From positions 186,001 to 250,000 of the forward strand of contig NZ_CP075529.1 of assembly GCF_025809055.1 (NCBI RefSeq): 64,000 bases of DNA, given 5' to 3'. Shown here piece by piece: positions 33,800 through 42,395 of this stretch (positions are counted from its first letter, which is position 1; every line of letters starts with the position of its first letter). Source of the stretch: Devosia sp. (GTDB taxonomy: Bacteria; Pseudomonadota; Alphaproteobacteria; Rhizobiales; Devosiaceae). The notes beneath the pieces were generated by a model. That model searched no databases. It was not told the origin of the DNA and was given only the letters and a program-made list of their open reading frames with translations. Made by a program: the position numbers and the translations under genes.

Positions 33800-34750
33800 A
33801 TGTCCAGTTCTGCATTCACCTTTCCCGGCCAGGGCAGCCAGGCCGTGGGCATGGGCAAGGATCTGGCCGCAGCCTTTCCCGAAGCGCGCGCCGTTTTCGA
33901 AGAGGTCGATGACGCGCTCGGCGCCAGCCTTTCCACCATCATGTTCGAGGGCCCCGAGGACGAGTTGCGCCTGACCGAGCACGCGCAGCCCGCCCTCATG
34001 GCCGTCAGCGTCGCCGTGGTCCGCGTGCTTGATGCGCATGGCATCGCCCTGCGCGATCACGCCAAATATGTCGCAGGCCACTCTCTGGGTGAATATTCGG
34101 CCCTCTGCGCTGCCGGCACCTTTTCCCTGGCTGACGCCGCCCGCCTGTTGCGGACACGCGGCCAGGCCATGCAGAAGGCGGTTCCCGTCGGCCACGGCGC
34201 CATGGCCGCCTTGCTGGGGCTCGATCTCGCAACCGCCCGCGCCGTTGCCGCAGAAGCCGGGCAGGGCGAAGTCTGCGAAGTTGCCAATGACAATGCGCCC
34301 GGCCAGGTCGTCGTCTCCGGCGCTACCGGCGCAGTCGAGCGGGCGCTCGAACTGGCCAAGGCGCAGGGCGCCAAGCGCGCTCTGCTGCTGCCTGTTTCCG
34401 CGCCCTTCCATTGCTCGCTGATGCAGCCCGCCGCCGAAGCCATGCAGGCCGCCCTGGCCGAGGTGGACATGCAGGCTCCGGTCGTGCCCGTTGTGTCCAA
34501 CGTGCTGGCGGCGCCGATTTCCGACCCGGCCGAAATCCGCCAGCGCCTGGTCGAACAGGTTACCGGCGTGGTGCGCTGGACCGAGAGCGTGACCTGGCTC
34601 ACGAGCGAGGGCGGCGTGACCAACCTGGTTGAACTGGGGTCGGGCAAGGTGTTGACCGGCCTTGCAAAACGCATCGCGCCGGAAGCCAGCGGCCGTGCCC
34701 TGGGCACCCCGGCAGACATCGAGGCCTTCGTGGCCGAAACCAAAGCCTGA
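33800..34750 (+). CDS. fabD: Malonyl-CoA:ACP transacylase
   Basis: Loads malonate onto acyl carrier protein for type II fatty acid synthesis. The 316-residue protein has FTFPGQGSQAVGMG at the start, the nucleophile serine in GHSLGEYSALCAAG, and the second-half PVVSNVLAAPI and LVELGSGKVLTGL. The start at 33800 follows GAGGGGG. First gene of the fabD-fabG-acpP-fabF cluster. Confidence 0.97.
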   Translation: MSSSAFTFPGQGSQAVGMGKDLAAAFPEARAVFEEVDDALGASLSTIMFEGPEDELRLTEHAQPALMAVSVAVVRVLDAHGIALRDHAKYVAGHSLGEYSALCAAGTFSLADAARLLRTRGQAMQKAVPVGHGAMAALLGLDLATARAVAAEAGQGEVCEVANDNAPGQVVVSGATGAVERALELAKAQGAKRALLLPVSAPFHCSLMQPAAEAMQAALAEVDMQAPVVPVVSNVLAAPISDPAEIRQRLVEQVTGVVRWTESVTWLTSEGGVTNLVELGSGKVLTGLAKRIAPEASGRALGTPADIEAFVAETKA

Positions 34751-34807
34751 AGCAGCGGAATCAATTTCCGAAGCCGTTGAATCACTTTCTCCCCGGAGGA
34801 GACCTAA

Positions 34808-35545
34808 ATGTTTGATCTTTCTGGCAAACGTGCCCTTGTTACCGGCGCCAGCGGCGGCATCGGCCGCGAAATCGCCAAGGCATTGGCAGACGCTGGTGCC
34901 ACCGTCGCCCTCAGCGGCACCCGTGTCGGTGCGCTCGAGGAAACCGCTGCTGCCATCGGCAAGGATTGTCCGATCCTCGTCGCCAATCTCAGCAAGCTCG
35001 ACGAGGTCGACAAGCTCGTGCCGGCAGCCGAGGCGGCCATGGGCGGCGTCGATATTCTGGTGAACAATGCCGGCATGACGCGCGACAACCTGTTCATGCG
35101 CATGAAGGACGAAGAGTGGGATGACGTCATCGCGGTCAATCTCACCGCCGCCTTCCATCTCAATCGCGCCGTTCTGCGCGGCATGATGAAGGCCCGCTGG
35201 GGCCGCATCATCGGCATTTCTTCCGTTGTCGGCGTGACCGGCAATCCCGGGCAGGGCAACTATGCCGCCTCCAAGGCCGGCCTCATCGGCATGAACAAGG
35301 CGCTGGCCCACGAAGTCGCCAGCCGCAATATCACCGTCAATTCCATTGCACCCGGCTTCATCGCCTCGGCCATGACCGACGAGCTCAATGACAAGCAGCG
35401 CGATTCCATCTTGGCTTCCGTGCCCATGGGCCGCCTGGGTACGGCTCAGGAAATCGCTGCCTGCGCCGTATTTCTGTCCAGCGATGCTGCCGCCTATATC
35501 ACCGGTCAGACCCTCAACGTGAACGGTGGCATGGCGATGATCTGA
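34808..35545 (+). CDS. fabG: 3-oxoacyl-[acyl-carrier-protein] reductase
   Basis: NADPH-dependent reductase of the elongation cycle. The 245-residue SDR has TGASGGIGREI, NNAG, the catalytic ISS serine, YAASKAGLIGM, and the typical ending YITGQTLNVNGGMAMI. GGAGGAG precedes the start. Located 57 bp after fabD. Confidence 0.97.
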   Translation: MFDLSGKRALVTGASGGIGREIAKALADAGATVALSGTRVGALEETAAAIGKDCPILVANLSKLDEVDKLVPAAEAAMGGVDILVNNAGMTRDNLFMRMKDEEWDDVIAVNLTAAFHLNRAVLRGMMKARWGRIIGISSVVGVTGNPGQGNYAASKAGLIGMNKALAHEVASRNITVNSIAPGFIASAMTDELNDKQRDSILASVPMGRLGTAQEIAACAVFLSSDAAAYITGQTLNVNGGMAMI

Positions 35546-35699
35546 GGGGTAAAACCCTTGGAAACCCGCGGCATTGCGGCTGGATATGGCGAAAGAAACA
35601 TGATAGTTCGCGCCCCGGTTGCACATGCCGGTTCGCCTTGCAGGCGCTGGCAAGGCCGCTTACATTGCCCCGGTGCGGGCCAACACAGTGCTTGATGAT

Positions 35700-35714
35700 T
35701 TGGCGCTGCGCCAA
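35700..35714. promoter_or_regulatory. Perfect palindrome upstream of acpP
   Basis: TTGGCG-CTG-CGCCAA, six-base perfect arms with a 3-base centre, 44 bp before the acpP start in the 213-bp fabG-acpP gap. It could be an operator for a dimeric regulator, since acpP is often controlled separately from fabD and fabG, or an RNA hairpin in the acpP leader. Confidence 0.4.
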
Positions 35715-35758
35715 TAAGAAGCGAAACGAAACCTCGATTTCTAAAAGGGAAGTCTAAT

Positions 35759-35995
35759 ATGAGCGATGTCGCTGATCGGGTCCGCAAGATCGTTGTGGAA
35801 CACCTCAATGTGGATGCCGAGAAGGTCACCGAAAAGGCCAGCTTCATCGACGATCTGGGTGCAGACTCGCTCGACCAGGTTGAGCTGGTCATGGCTTTCG
35901 AAGAAGAGTTCTCGGTTGAGATCCCCGACGATGCCGCTGAGTCGATCCAGACCTTCGGCGATGCGGTTGCCTTCCTGACCAAGGCCACCAGCTAA
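35759..35995 (+). CDS. acpP: Acyl carrier protein
   Basis: A 78-residue acidic four-helix carrier. The phosphopantetheine attachment serine is S37 in GADSLDQVELVMAFEEEF, the canonical ACP motif. Central to fatty acid and lipid A synthesis. A good AAGGGAAG lies before the ATG, and the long upstream gap suggests its own promoter. Confidence 0.98.
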   Translation: MSDVADRVRKIVVEHLNVDAEKVTEKASFIDDLGADSLDQVELVMAFEEEFSVEIPDDAAESIQTFGDAVAFLTKATS

Positions 35996-36018
35996 GCCAA
36001 GGGATTAGGCCGCTGACC

Positions 36019-37287
36019 ATGCAATTGCGCCGAGTTGTCGTAACCGGGCTGGGACTTGTCACGCCTCTTGGGTGTGGTGTTGAATCCACCTGGACCAATA
36101 TCCTCGCCGGCAAGAGCGGTGCCAAGCGCATCGACGACTTCGAGATCGACGATATTGCGTGCCAGATCGCCCACCGCATTCCGCTCGGGGACTATGCCGA
36201 TGGCAAGTACAACCCCGACGAATGGATGGAGGTGAAGGAACAGCGCAAGGTTGATCCTTTCATCGTCTATGCCATGGCTGCGGCTACCCAGGCCATCGAA
36301 GATGCCGGCGTCGAACCCAAGACCCCTGAAGAGCAGGAGCGCACCGGCGTTCTGATCGGTTCGGGGATCGGTGGTGTCGGCGGTATCTATGATGCGTCAA
36401 TCACCCTGCATGAAAAGGGGCCGCGTCGCATCAGCCCCTTCTTCATTCCCGGCCGCCTGATCAACCTGGCCTCCGGCCAGGTCTCGATCCGCTTCGGGCT
36501 CAAGGGTCCGAACCATTCGGTGGTCACCGCCTGTTCGACTGGCGCGCACGCCATCGGCGATGCTGCCCGGCTCATTGCCCTCGGCGATGCCGATGTCATG
36601 GTCGCCGGCGGCACCGAAAGCTGCGTCAATCGCCTGGCCCTGGCAGGTTTCTCGGCCGCTCGCGCCCTGTCCACGGGCTTCAACGACAATCCGGTCGCCG
36701 CATCCCGCCCCTATGACAAGGACCGCGATGGTTTCGTCATGGGCGAGGGCGCCGGTATCGTCGTGCTCGAGGATTACGAGCGGGCCAAGGCCCGCGGCGC
36801 CAAGATTTATGGCGAAGTGATCGGTTATGGCCTGTCCGGCGATGCCTATCACATCACCGCGCCGTCGCCCGATGGCGATGGCGGGTTCCGCGCCATGAGT
36901 GCTGCCGTCAAACGCGCCGGCATTTCGGCCTCGGAGATCGACTACATCAATGCCCATGGCACCTCGACGCCGCTTGGCGACGAGATCGAACTGGGCGCGG
37001 TGACCCGCGTTCTGGGCGATGCCGCCTCCACGGCCGTGATGAGTTCCACCAAGTCCGCTGTTGGCCACCTGCTGGGTGCCGCCGGGTCTGTCGAAGCCAT
37101 CTTCTGCCTTCTGGCCATGCGCGACAATATCGCGCCGCCCACGCTCAATCTCGACAATCCCTCCGTCGAGACCGAGATCAATCTGGTGCCGCACAAGGCA
37201 CTCAAGAAGGAAATCAACGTGGCCCTGTCCAACAGCTTCGGCTTTGGCGGTACCAATGCCACCCTGGTGATGCGCAAGGTCAGCTGA
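36019..37287 (+). CDS. fabF: 3-oxoacyl-[acyl-carrier-protein] synthase II
   Basis: Condensing enzyme that extends acyl-ACP with malonyl-ACP. The 422-residue protein has the nucleophile cysteine in VTACSTGAHAIGDAARLI and the two histidines in NAHGTSTPLGDEIE and KSAVGHLLGAAGS. The C-terminus SNSFGFGGTNATLV is also canonical. Twenty-three bp after acpP. Confidence 0.98.
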   Translation: MQLRRVVVTGLGLVTPLGCGVESTWTNILAGKSGAKRIDDFEIDDIACQIAHRIPLGDYADGKYNPDEWMEVKEQRKVDPFIVYAMAAATQAIEDAGVEPKTPEEQERTGVLIGSGIGGVGGIYDASITLHEKGPRRISPFFIPGRLINLASGQVSIRFGLKGPNHSVVTACSTGAHAIGDAARLIALGDADVMVAGGTESCVNRLALAGFSAARALSTGFNDNPVAASRPYDKDRDGFVMGEGAGIVVLEDYERAKARGAKIYGEVIGYGLSGDAYHITAPSPDGDGGFRAMSAAVKRAGISASEIDYINAHGTSTPLGDEIELGAVTRVLGDAASTAVMSSTKSAVGHLLGAAGSVEAIFCLLAMRDNIAPPTLNLDNPSVETEINLVPHKALKKEINVALSNSFGFGGTNATLVMRKVS

Positions 37288-37321
37288 CGGCGTCCGGGCG
37301 ATCACTTTTCCACGAATTGTC

Positions 37322-37355
37322 AGGGGCATGTCGCCGGAACAGGTGACGTGCCCCT
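37322..37355 (+). terminator. Probable terminator downstream of fabF
   Basis: A 14-bp stem (AGGGGCATGTCGCC with GGTGACGTGCCCCT, two G-U pairs) and a 6-base loop, 34 bp after fabF. The following tract TGTCATTCT has few T residues, so termination efficiency is uncertain. Confidence 0.5.
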
Positions 37356-37469
37356 TGTCATTCTGGCCGGGCTTGCAAATTATGCCGATGCTTCGCCATA
37401 GTTCGGCGCAACGATAAAACAAACGGGCGCCTGCCAGATGGGTGGCCCAATGCGAGTGATGCACTATCC

Positions 37470-38579
37470 ATGAATGAACGCAGAAGGCGGCGCCGCCGGC
37501 GCAGCAATGGCTTGATCGACATTCTCAATGGCCTGTTGACCCTGGTTGTCATCGGCCTTGTCGTTCTCGGTGGCGGTTTCATCTTCATCGCGTCGCAATA
37601 TTATGGCGATGGTCCGACCGCCGAAGAACGGGTGTTCCGGGTCGAATCGGGGAGTTCGCTCACCACCACCGCCGGCCGGCTGGAAGATCAGGGCTTCATC
37701 ACCAATGCGCTGATTTTCACCCAGTTCGGCAGCCGCGTGGAGCAGAGTTCGGTGGTCAAGGCCGGTGATTTCAGCATTCCGGCCGGCGCCAGCATGTCCG
37801 AAATTCTGGTCGAACTGACCGAGGGCAACCCGATCCGCTATGCCGTGACCGTTCCGGAGGGCTGGACCGTCTGGCAGGCCGTGCAACGTCTTCAGGACAA
37901 TGACGAGTTGACCGGCCAGATCGGTACCCTGCCGCAGGAAGGCTCGATACTGCCGGGCAGCTATGATTATACGCCCGGCGATACCCGCCAGTCCGTGCTT
38001 GAAAAGATGCAGCTGGCCATGACCCAGGCCCTGGCCGAAGTCTGGGAGACCCGCCAGCCCGACCTGCCGATTGCCTCGGCGGCGGAAATGCTCATTCTCG
38101 CCTCCATCGTCGAAAAGGAAACCGGCGTGGCCAGCGAGCGCCCACAGATTGCTGCGGTGTTCGTCAATCGCCTGCGCGTGGGCATGCGCCTGCAGTCGGA
38201 CCCGACGATCATCTACGGCATCACCCTGGGGCAATCGACGCTGGATCGCGGCATTCGCCGCTCCGAGATCGAGGCGACGACGCCCTACAACACCTACCAG
38301 ATCGACGGCTTGCCGCCGACGCCGATTGCCAATCCGGGCATCGAGTCGCTGCGGGCCGTGGCCAACCCGGATAGCCACGATTACCTCTACTTCGTGGCCA
38401 AGGGGGCGACACCCAGCGAGGGCCATGTCTTCGCCGAGACCTATGCCGAGCACCAGCAGAACGTGGCCAGGTATCGCGAGATCGCCGCCGAAGCTGCTGC
38501 CCAGGCCGAAGCGGAAGCGGCCCGGCAGGCATTGGAAGCAGAAGAGGCCGAACAGGCCGGAAGCGGCGCCGAGCAGTGA
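37470..38579 (+). CDS. mltG: Endolytic murein transglycosylase MltG
   Basis: Cleaves nascent peptidoglycan strands at the inner membrane. The 369-residue protein has an arginine-rich cytoplasmic start (NERRRRRRRRS), one membrane helix (about 16-45) and an exported YceG domain. The catalytic glutamate lies in ILASIVEKETG, and FVNRLRVGMRLQSDPTIIYG and YNTYQIDGLPPTPIANPG are conserved. The C-terminal ~30 residues are an Ala/Glu-rich helix. Follows fabF as in most alphaproteobacteria; the stop overlaps the yicC start. Confidence 0.96.
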   Translation: MNERRRRRRRRSNGLIDILNGLLTLVVIGLVVLGGGFIFIASQYYGDGPTAEERVFRVESGSSLTTTAGRLEDQGFITNALIFTQFGSRVEQSSVVKAGDFSIPAGASMSEILVELTEGNPIRYAVTVPEGWTVWQAVQRLQDNDELTGQIGTLPQEGSILPGSYDYTPGDTRQSVLEKMQLAMTQALAEVWETRQPDLPIASAAEMLILASIVEKETGVASERPQIAAVFVNRLRVGMRLQSDPTIIYGITLGQSTLDRGIRRSEIEATTPYNTYQIDGLPPTPIANPGIESLRAVANPDSHDYLYFVAKGATPSEGHVFAETYAEHQQNVARYREIAAEAAAQAEAEAARQALEAEEAEQAGSGAEQ

Positions 38580-39463
38580 GCGCAGCCCTTTCGAGCATGA
38601 CCGGTTTCGCCCGCGCCGAGCGGCAGGCCGGCGGCCTGCGGGTGCGGCTCGAACTCAAGTCGGTCAATGGACGCGGCCTCGACATGCGCCTGCGCCTGGC
38701 GCCGGGTCTCGACGCGGTCGATATCCCGCTGCGCCAGATCGTCTCCCGCGCCCTGAGCCGGGGGTCCATCAATCTCGTCGTCACCCTGGATCAGCCCAGG
38801 GGCGGCGGCGCACCCCGCATCAACCAGAAGGTGCTTGGGGCCGTGCTGCTGGCCCTCGACGACCTCAAGCACAGCATCGAGTCCGCGCCGCCTCGCGTCG
38901 ACGGGATCCTAGCCCTTCCGGGGGTACTGGAATTCGACGATGGGGCCGGCGATCTCGATGAAGACGAACTGTCGGCGCTGATCCTCGCCTGCGCTGGGGA
39001 AGCCGTCGACGCCCTCAAGGCCGCCCGCTGCGAAGAAGGCGCGGCCATTGCCGGTGTCCTTTACAGCCAGCTGGATGTCATTGCCGAACTGGTTGAACGC
39101 GCCGCCGTCCACCCCGCACGGTCCCGCGAGGCCATCGAGGCGCGCCTCCGCCAGCAGGTGTCCCTGTTGCAGCAGGAGGCGGGCCTGCCGCTCGAACGCA
39201 TCGCCCAGGAAGCGCTGCTCCTGGCTACCAAGGCCGATATCCAAGAAGAACTCGACCGCCTGCGCGCCCATATCGAGGCCGCCCGCAAACTCATTGCCGA
39301 AGGTGGTCCGGTTGGCCGCCGCCTCGATTTCCTGGCCCAGGAATTCAACCGCGAGGCCAATACGCTCTGCTCCAAGTCGAACGCGGTGGACCTCACCGCC
39401 ATCGGCCTTGACCTCAAGGCGGTGATCGATCAACTACGCGAGCAGGTTCAGAATATCGAGTAG
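38576..39463 (+). CDS. yicC: YicC family endoribonuclease
   Basis: A 295-residue YicC/YloC protein: SMTGFARAERQAGG at the N-terminus, SVNGRGLDMRLRLAPGLDAVD, and the C-terminal DUF1732 block GRRLDFLAQEFNREANTLCSK. E. coli YicC is reported as an endoribonuclease affecting small-RNA turnover. The start is a GTG (MSAALSSMTGFA) overlapping the mltG stop as GTGA. Gmk follows 10 bp later, a conserved pairing. Confidence 0.93.
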   Translation: MSAALSSMTGFARAERQAGGLRVRLELKSVNGRGLDMRLRLAPGLDAVDIPLRQIVSRALSRGSINLVVTLDQPRGGGAPRINQKVLGAVLLALDDLKHSIESAPPRVDGILALPGVLEFDDGAGDLDEDELSALILACAGEAVDALKAARCEEGAAIAGVLYSQLDVIAELVERAAVHPARSREAIEARLRQQVSLLQQEAGLPLERIAQEALLLATKADIQEELDRLRAHIEAARKLIAEGGPVGRRLDFLAQEFNREANTLCSKSNAVDLTAIGLDLKAVIDQLREQVQNIE

Positions 39464-39473
39464 AGTGGGGATC

Positions 39474-40112
39474 ATGGAATTTCAGCGCCGCGGTGTCATG
39501 CTGGTGATTGCCTCGCCATCGGGTGCAGGCAAATCCTCCATCTCGCGGTCGCTGTTCGGCGCTGATCCCAATATTCGTCTGTCGGTCTCGGTAACGACGC
39601 GCGCCCGCCGCACCGATGAGGTGCACGGCAAGCACTACTATTTCATCGACGTGCCCACCTTCCAGAAGATGGCCCGCGATGGCGAACTGCTGGAAAGCGC
39701 CGAAGTCCACGGCAATTTCTACGGCACGCCCCGCGCGCAGGTCGAGGAGCAGTTGGCCGTCGGCAACGACATCCTGTTCGACATCGACTATCAGGGCACG
39801 CTGCAGCTTTATGAAAAGTGCCGCGCCGACATGGTGACCGTGTTCATCCTGCCGCCCTCGATCAAGGAATTGCGGGCCCGTCTCGAACGCCGGGCCCAGG
39901 ACAGCGTCGGCACCATCGAAAAGCGCCTGCGCAATGCCCGCGTCGAGATGGAGCACTTTGACGAATACGACTATGTCATCGTCAATCGCGACCTCGAAGA
40001 ATCCGTCGCCCGCGTCCGCGCCATCCTGGCCTCGGCCCGTCTCAAGCGTGAGCGCCAGGTGAATTTGGCGAGCTTCGTCAAAGACTTGCAGAGCCAGATA
40101 GATTCTCTCTAG
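39474..40112 (+). CDS. gmk: Guanylate kinase
   Basis: Phosphorylates GMP to GDP, downstream of guaA in the same pathway. The 212-residue protein has the P-loop SPSGAGKSS (14-22), the GMP-binding SVTTRARRTDEVHGKHYYF, and EYDYVIVNRDLEESV. ATG at 39474 is preferred; a GTG three codons upstream is possible. Last gene of the mltG-yicC-gmk unit. Confidence 0.97.
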   Translation: MEFQRRGVMLVIASPSGAGKSSISRSLFGADPNIRLSVSVTTRARRTDEVHGKHYYFIDVPTFQKMARDGELLESAEVHGNFYGTPRAQVEEQLAVGNDILFDIDYQGTLQLYEKCRADMVTVFILPPSIKELRARLERRAQDSVGTIEKRLRNARVEMEHFDEYDYVIVNRDLEESVARVRAILASARLKRERQVNLASFVKDLQSQIDSL

Positions 40113-40149
40113 CAACTTGAACATGTCCCCCTGTCCAGTCCACCAAGCC

Positions 40150-40197
40150 GTCATCCCCGCGAAAGTGGGGACCCCTGTTTGGAGCCGCAGGATGACG
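40150..40197. repeat. REP-like palindromic repeat (family A)
   Basis: GTCATCCCCGCGAAAGTGGGGAC at 40150-40172, then AGGATGAC closing the outer stem at 40190-40197, so the whole can fold as CGTCATCC...GGATGACGG. It lies directly before the MFS gene start and belongs to the same family as copies at 25106, 29208 and 62653. Confidence 0.75.
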
Positions 40198-40226
40198 GAG
40201 GTTCCACCCTTCGCGAGGCTGATCCG

Positions 40227-41462
40227 GTGAGCGATCAGGCCCCCGCCATCCGCCGTGGCACGCTGGAATTTGTCCGGGCCAATATCGCGTTCTTCCTCTC
40301 CGCCTTCTCCGTTTTCGCCTCGCTCTATTCCGTGCAGCCATTGCTGCCCATGTTTGCCGAATATTGGGTGCGCGATGCCGGCACTGCCTCGCTGGCGCTC
40401 TCGGCAACCACCGCCACCATGGCCGTCGCGCTGATACCGGCCAGCATGCTGGCCGACCGCCTGGGGCGCCGCCGGCTCATCGTCGGCGCCCTGCTGATCA
40501 CCGCCGCTTTGGGCATGCTGCTGCCGCTGGCCCAGGTCTGGTGGCAATTGATCACCCTCCGCACCCTGATGGGATTTACCCTCGCCGGCATCCCCGCCGT
40601 CGCCATGGTCTATCTTTCCGAGGAGATGGACCCCGAAGCGCTGGGCTTTTCCATGGGGCTCTATATCGGCGGCACCGCCATTGGCGGCATGGCCGGGCGG
40701 GTGATTTCGGGCATTCTTTCGGATCTGCTCGGCTGGCGACTGGGCACCGGCATCCTGGCCGGAATGATCCTTGTTGCCGCCATTGCCGTTGCCTTCCTCC
40801 TGCCAAGGCCGCGTCACTTCGTGCGTGATCCGATCCGGCTCACCGAACTCTGGCGCCGCTGCCGCGCCAGCTTCGACGACGCCGCCTTGCCGTGGCTCTT
40901 TGCCGCTTCGTTCCTGCTCATGGGCGGCTTTGTCACGCTCTACAATTATGCCGGCTTCCGCCTGGCCTTGCCGCCCTTCGCGCTCAGCCACTCGGCCATT
41001 GCTGCCATTTTCCTCGTCTATCTCTTGGGCAGCGCCAGTTCGACCTGGGCGGGCAGCCTGTCGCAGCGGCTGGGCCGCAGGCTTGTATTCTGGGCGCTTG
41101 TGGCCTTGATGACCTCCGGCATGCTGATCACCGCTGTGCCCTCGACCCCGGTCATCATCCTCGGACTCGCCATCGCCACCATGGGGTTTTTCGCCGCCCA
41201 TGGCGTCGCCAGCGCCTGGGTCACCCGCCGCGCCCGCATCGGCAAGGCCCAGGCCTCGGCCATGTATCTGGTCGCCTATTATCTCGGCGCCTCAATTCTG
41301 GGGACCTTGGGCGGCTATGCCTGGACGGCCTGGGGCTGGGCCGGCGTGCTCGCCGTCTGTGGCGGCGCCGCCATCCTCGCGCTTCTGGTCGCCATCCGCC
41401 TCGTCTTCGTCGCGCCCTTACCGCTCCCGGAGCGGGCGGCTCCTGCACACCCTCCCCCTTGA
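40227..41462 (+). CDS. MFS exporter (YnfM-like)
   Basis: A 411-residue transporter with 12 predicted membrane helices. The MFS loop 2-3 signature is ADRLGRRRLIVGA; VQPLLPMFAEYW and RTLMGFTLAGIPAVAMVYLSEEM are as in YnfM/arabinose-efflux-like exporters. The substrate is unknown. The start is taken as GTG at 40227 (MSDQAPAIRRG), after GAGG; the preceding bases belong to a REP element. The last codons (AHPPP-stop) lie inside a family B repeat, so the native C-terminus may have been altered by its insertion. Confidence 0.85.
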   Translation: MSDQAPAIRRGTLEFVRANIAFFLSAFSVFASLYSVQPLLPMFAEYWVRDAGTASLALSATTATMAVALIPASMLADRLGRRRLIVGALLITAALGMLLPLAQVWWQLITLRTLMGFTLAGIPAVAMVYLSEEMDPEALGFSMGLYIGGTAIGGMAGRVISGILSDLLGWRLGTGILAGMILVAAIAVAFLLPRPRHFVRDPIRLTELWRRCRASFDDAALPWLFAASFLLMGGFVTLYNYAGFRLALPPFALSHSAIAAIFLVYLLGSASSTWAGSLSQRLGRRLVFWALVALMTSGMLITAVPSTPVIILGLAIATMGFFAAHGVASAWVTRRARIGKAQASAMYLVAYYLGASILGTLGGYAWTAWGWAGVLAVCGGAAILALLVAIRLVFVAPLPLPERAAPAHPPP

Positions 41463-41518
41463 GGGGAGGGTAGCGAAGCTAGGCCCAAAGGGCCCTAGCA
41501 CAGCTAGGGAGGGGGATT
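41449..41518. repeat. Family B-related palindromic repeat overlapping the MFS stop codon
   Basis: Begins CACCCTCCCCCTTGAGGGGA, then GGGTAGCGAAGCTAGGCCC, AAAGGGCCCTAGCACAGCTA, and GGGAGGGGG. Nested inverted repeats (CCTCCCCC/GGGGGAGG-like outer, CTAGGCCC/GGGCCCTAG inner) make a cruciform. The GGGTAGCG core is shared with the elements at 19306, 19476 and 51688. Confidence 0.75.
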
Positions 41519-41552
41519 CAGCGCAACGCGGTTGCGCGCAGGTATTTCCTGG

Positions 41553-42395
41553 CTACCGCAACCCCGGCAGCGCCCGTGCCATGGCCAGAAACGCCTCGAT
41601 CGGCAGGTCCTCGGCCCGCTCGTCGCCCTTGAGCCCGGCAGCGGCAAGCAGCCCCTCGACCGGTACGCCCAGCGATTTGAGCGATTGCCGAACCATCTTC
41701 CGACGCTGCCCGAAGGCGGCCTTCGTCACCTGTTCCACCAGTTTGACCGGCAATCCGGCCTCCACCGGCTTGGGCACGATATGCACCACGGCCGAGGTCA
41801 CGTTGGGCGGCGGCACGAAAGCCTGCCGGCCGACATTGAAGGCGATCCGGGCCTCGCTCCGCCACCCGGCCAGAACGCCCAGGCGTCCATAGGCATCATC
41901 GCCCGGCCGCGCCACGATCCGCTCGGCCACCTCCCGCTGGAACATCAGCGTCAGGCTCTCGAAAAACGGCGGCCAGGGCTCCATGGTCAGCCACCCGGTC
42001 AGCAATTGCGTGCCGATATTGTAGGGCAGGTTGGCCACGATCCGGGTCGGGCCATCGGCCAGCAGCCGGTAGTCCATTTCCATGGCATCGCCGCCGATCA
42101 CCGTCAGCCGGCCCGGATAGGCGTCCGAGATTTCCGCCAGCGCCGGCAGCGCCCGCGCATCGCGCTCGATGGCGATCACCTCGCGCGCCCCTTCGGCCAG
42201 CAGGGCGCGGGTCAGGCCACCCGGGCCGGGGCCGACTTCGATGATCCGCACGCCCTCGAGCGATCCGCCCACCCGCGCGATCCGGGCGGTGAGGTTGAGA
42301 TCGAGCAGGAAATTCTGCCCCAGCTCCTTCTTGGCGCGCAGGCCATGCGCCGCGATCACCTCGCGCAGGGGCGGCAATGTATCGATCTGGCTCAT
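41553..42395 (-). CDS. rsmA: 16S rRNA dimethyladenosine transferase
   Basis: Dimethylates two adjacent adenines in the 3' hairpin of 16S rRNA. The 280-residue protein has KKELGQNFLLDLN, the SAM-binding IIEVGPGPGGLTRALL, and the catalytic NLPYNIGTQLL motif. C-terminal VKAAFGQRRKM-like TKAAFGQRRKMVRQSLK is standard. Overlaps the pdxA stop by 4 bp (ATGA). Confidence 0.97.
   Translation of the reverse strand: MSQIDTLPPLREVIAAHGLRAKKELGQNFLLDLNLTARIARVGGSLEGVRIIEVGPGPGGLTRALLAEGAREVIAIERDARALPALAEISDAYPGRLTVIGGDAMEMDYRLLADGPTRIVANLPYNIGTQLLTGWLTMEPWPPFFESLTLMFQREVAERIVARPGDDAYGRLGVLAGWRSEARIAFNVGRQAFVPPPNVTSAVVHIVPKPVEAGLPVKLVEQVTKAAFGQRRKMVRQSLKSLGVPVEGLLAAAGLKGDERAEDLPIEAFLAMARALPGLR

Noticed and set aside
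33704..35653. A 649-codon open frame antisense to fabD and fabG
   Set aside because: Covers two well-supported essential genes; no domain or start signal.
39414..41201. A long antisense frame over gmk and the MFS gene
   Set aside because: Spans two certain genes and the repeat between them; composition typical of shadow frames.
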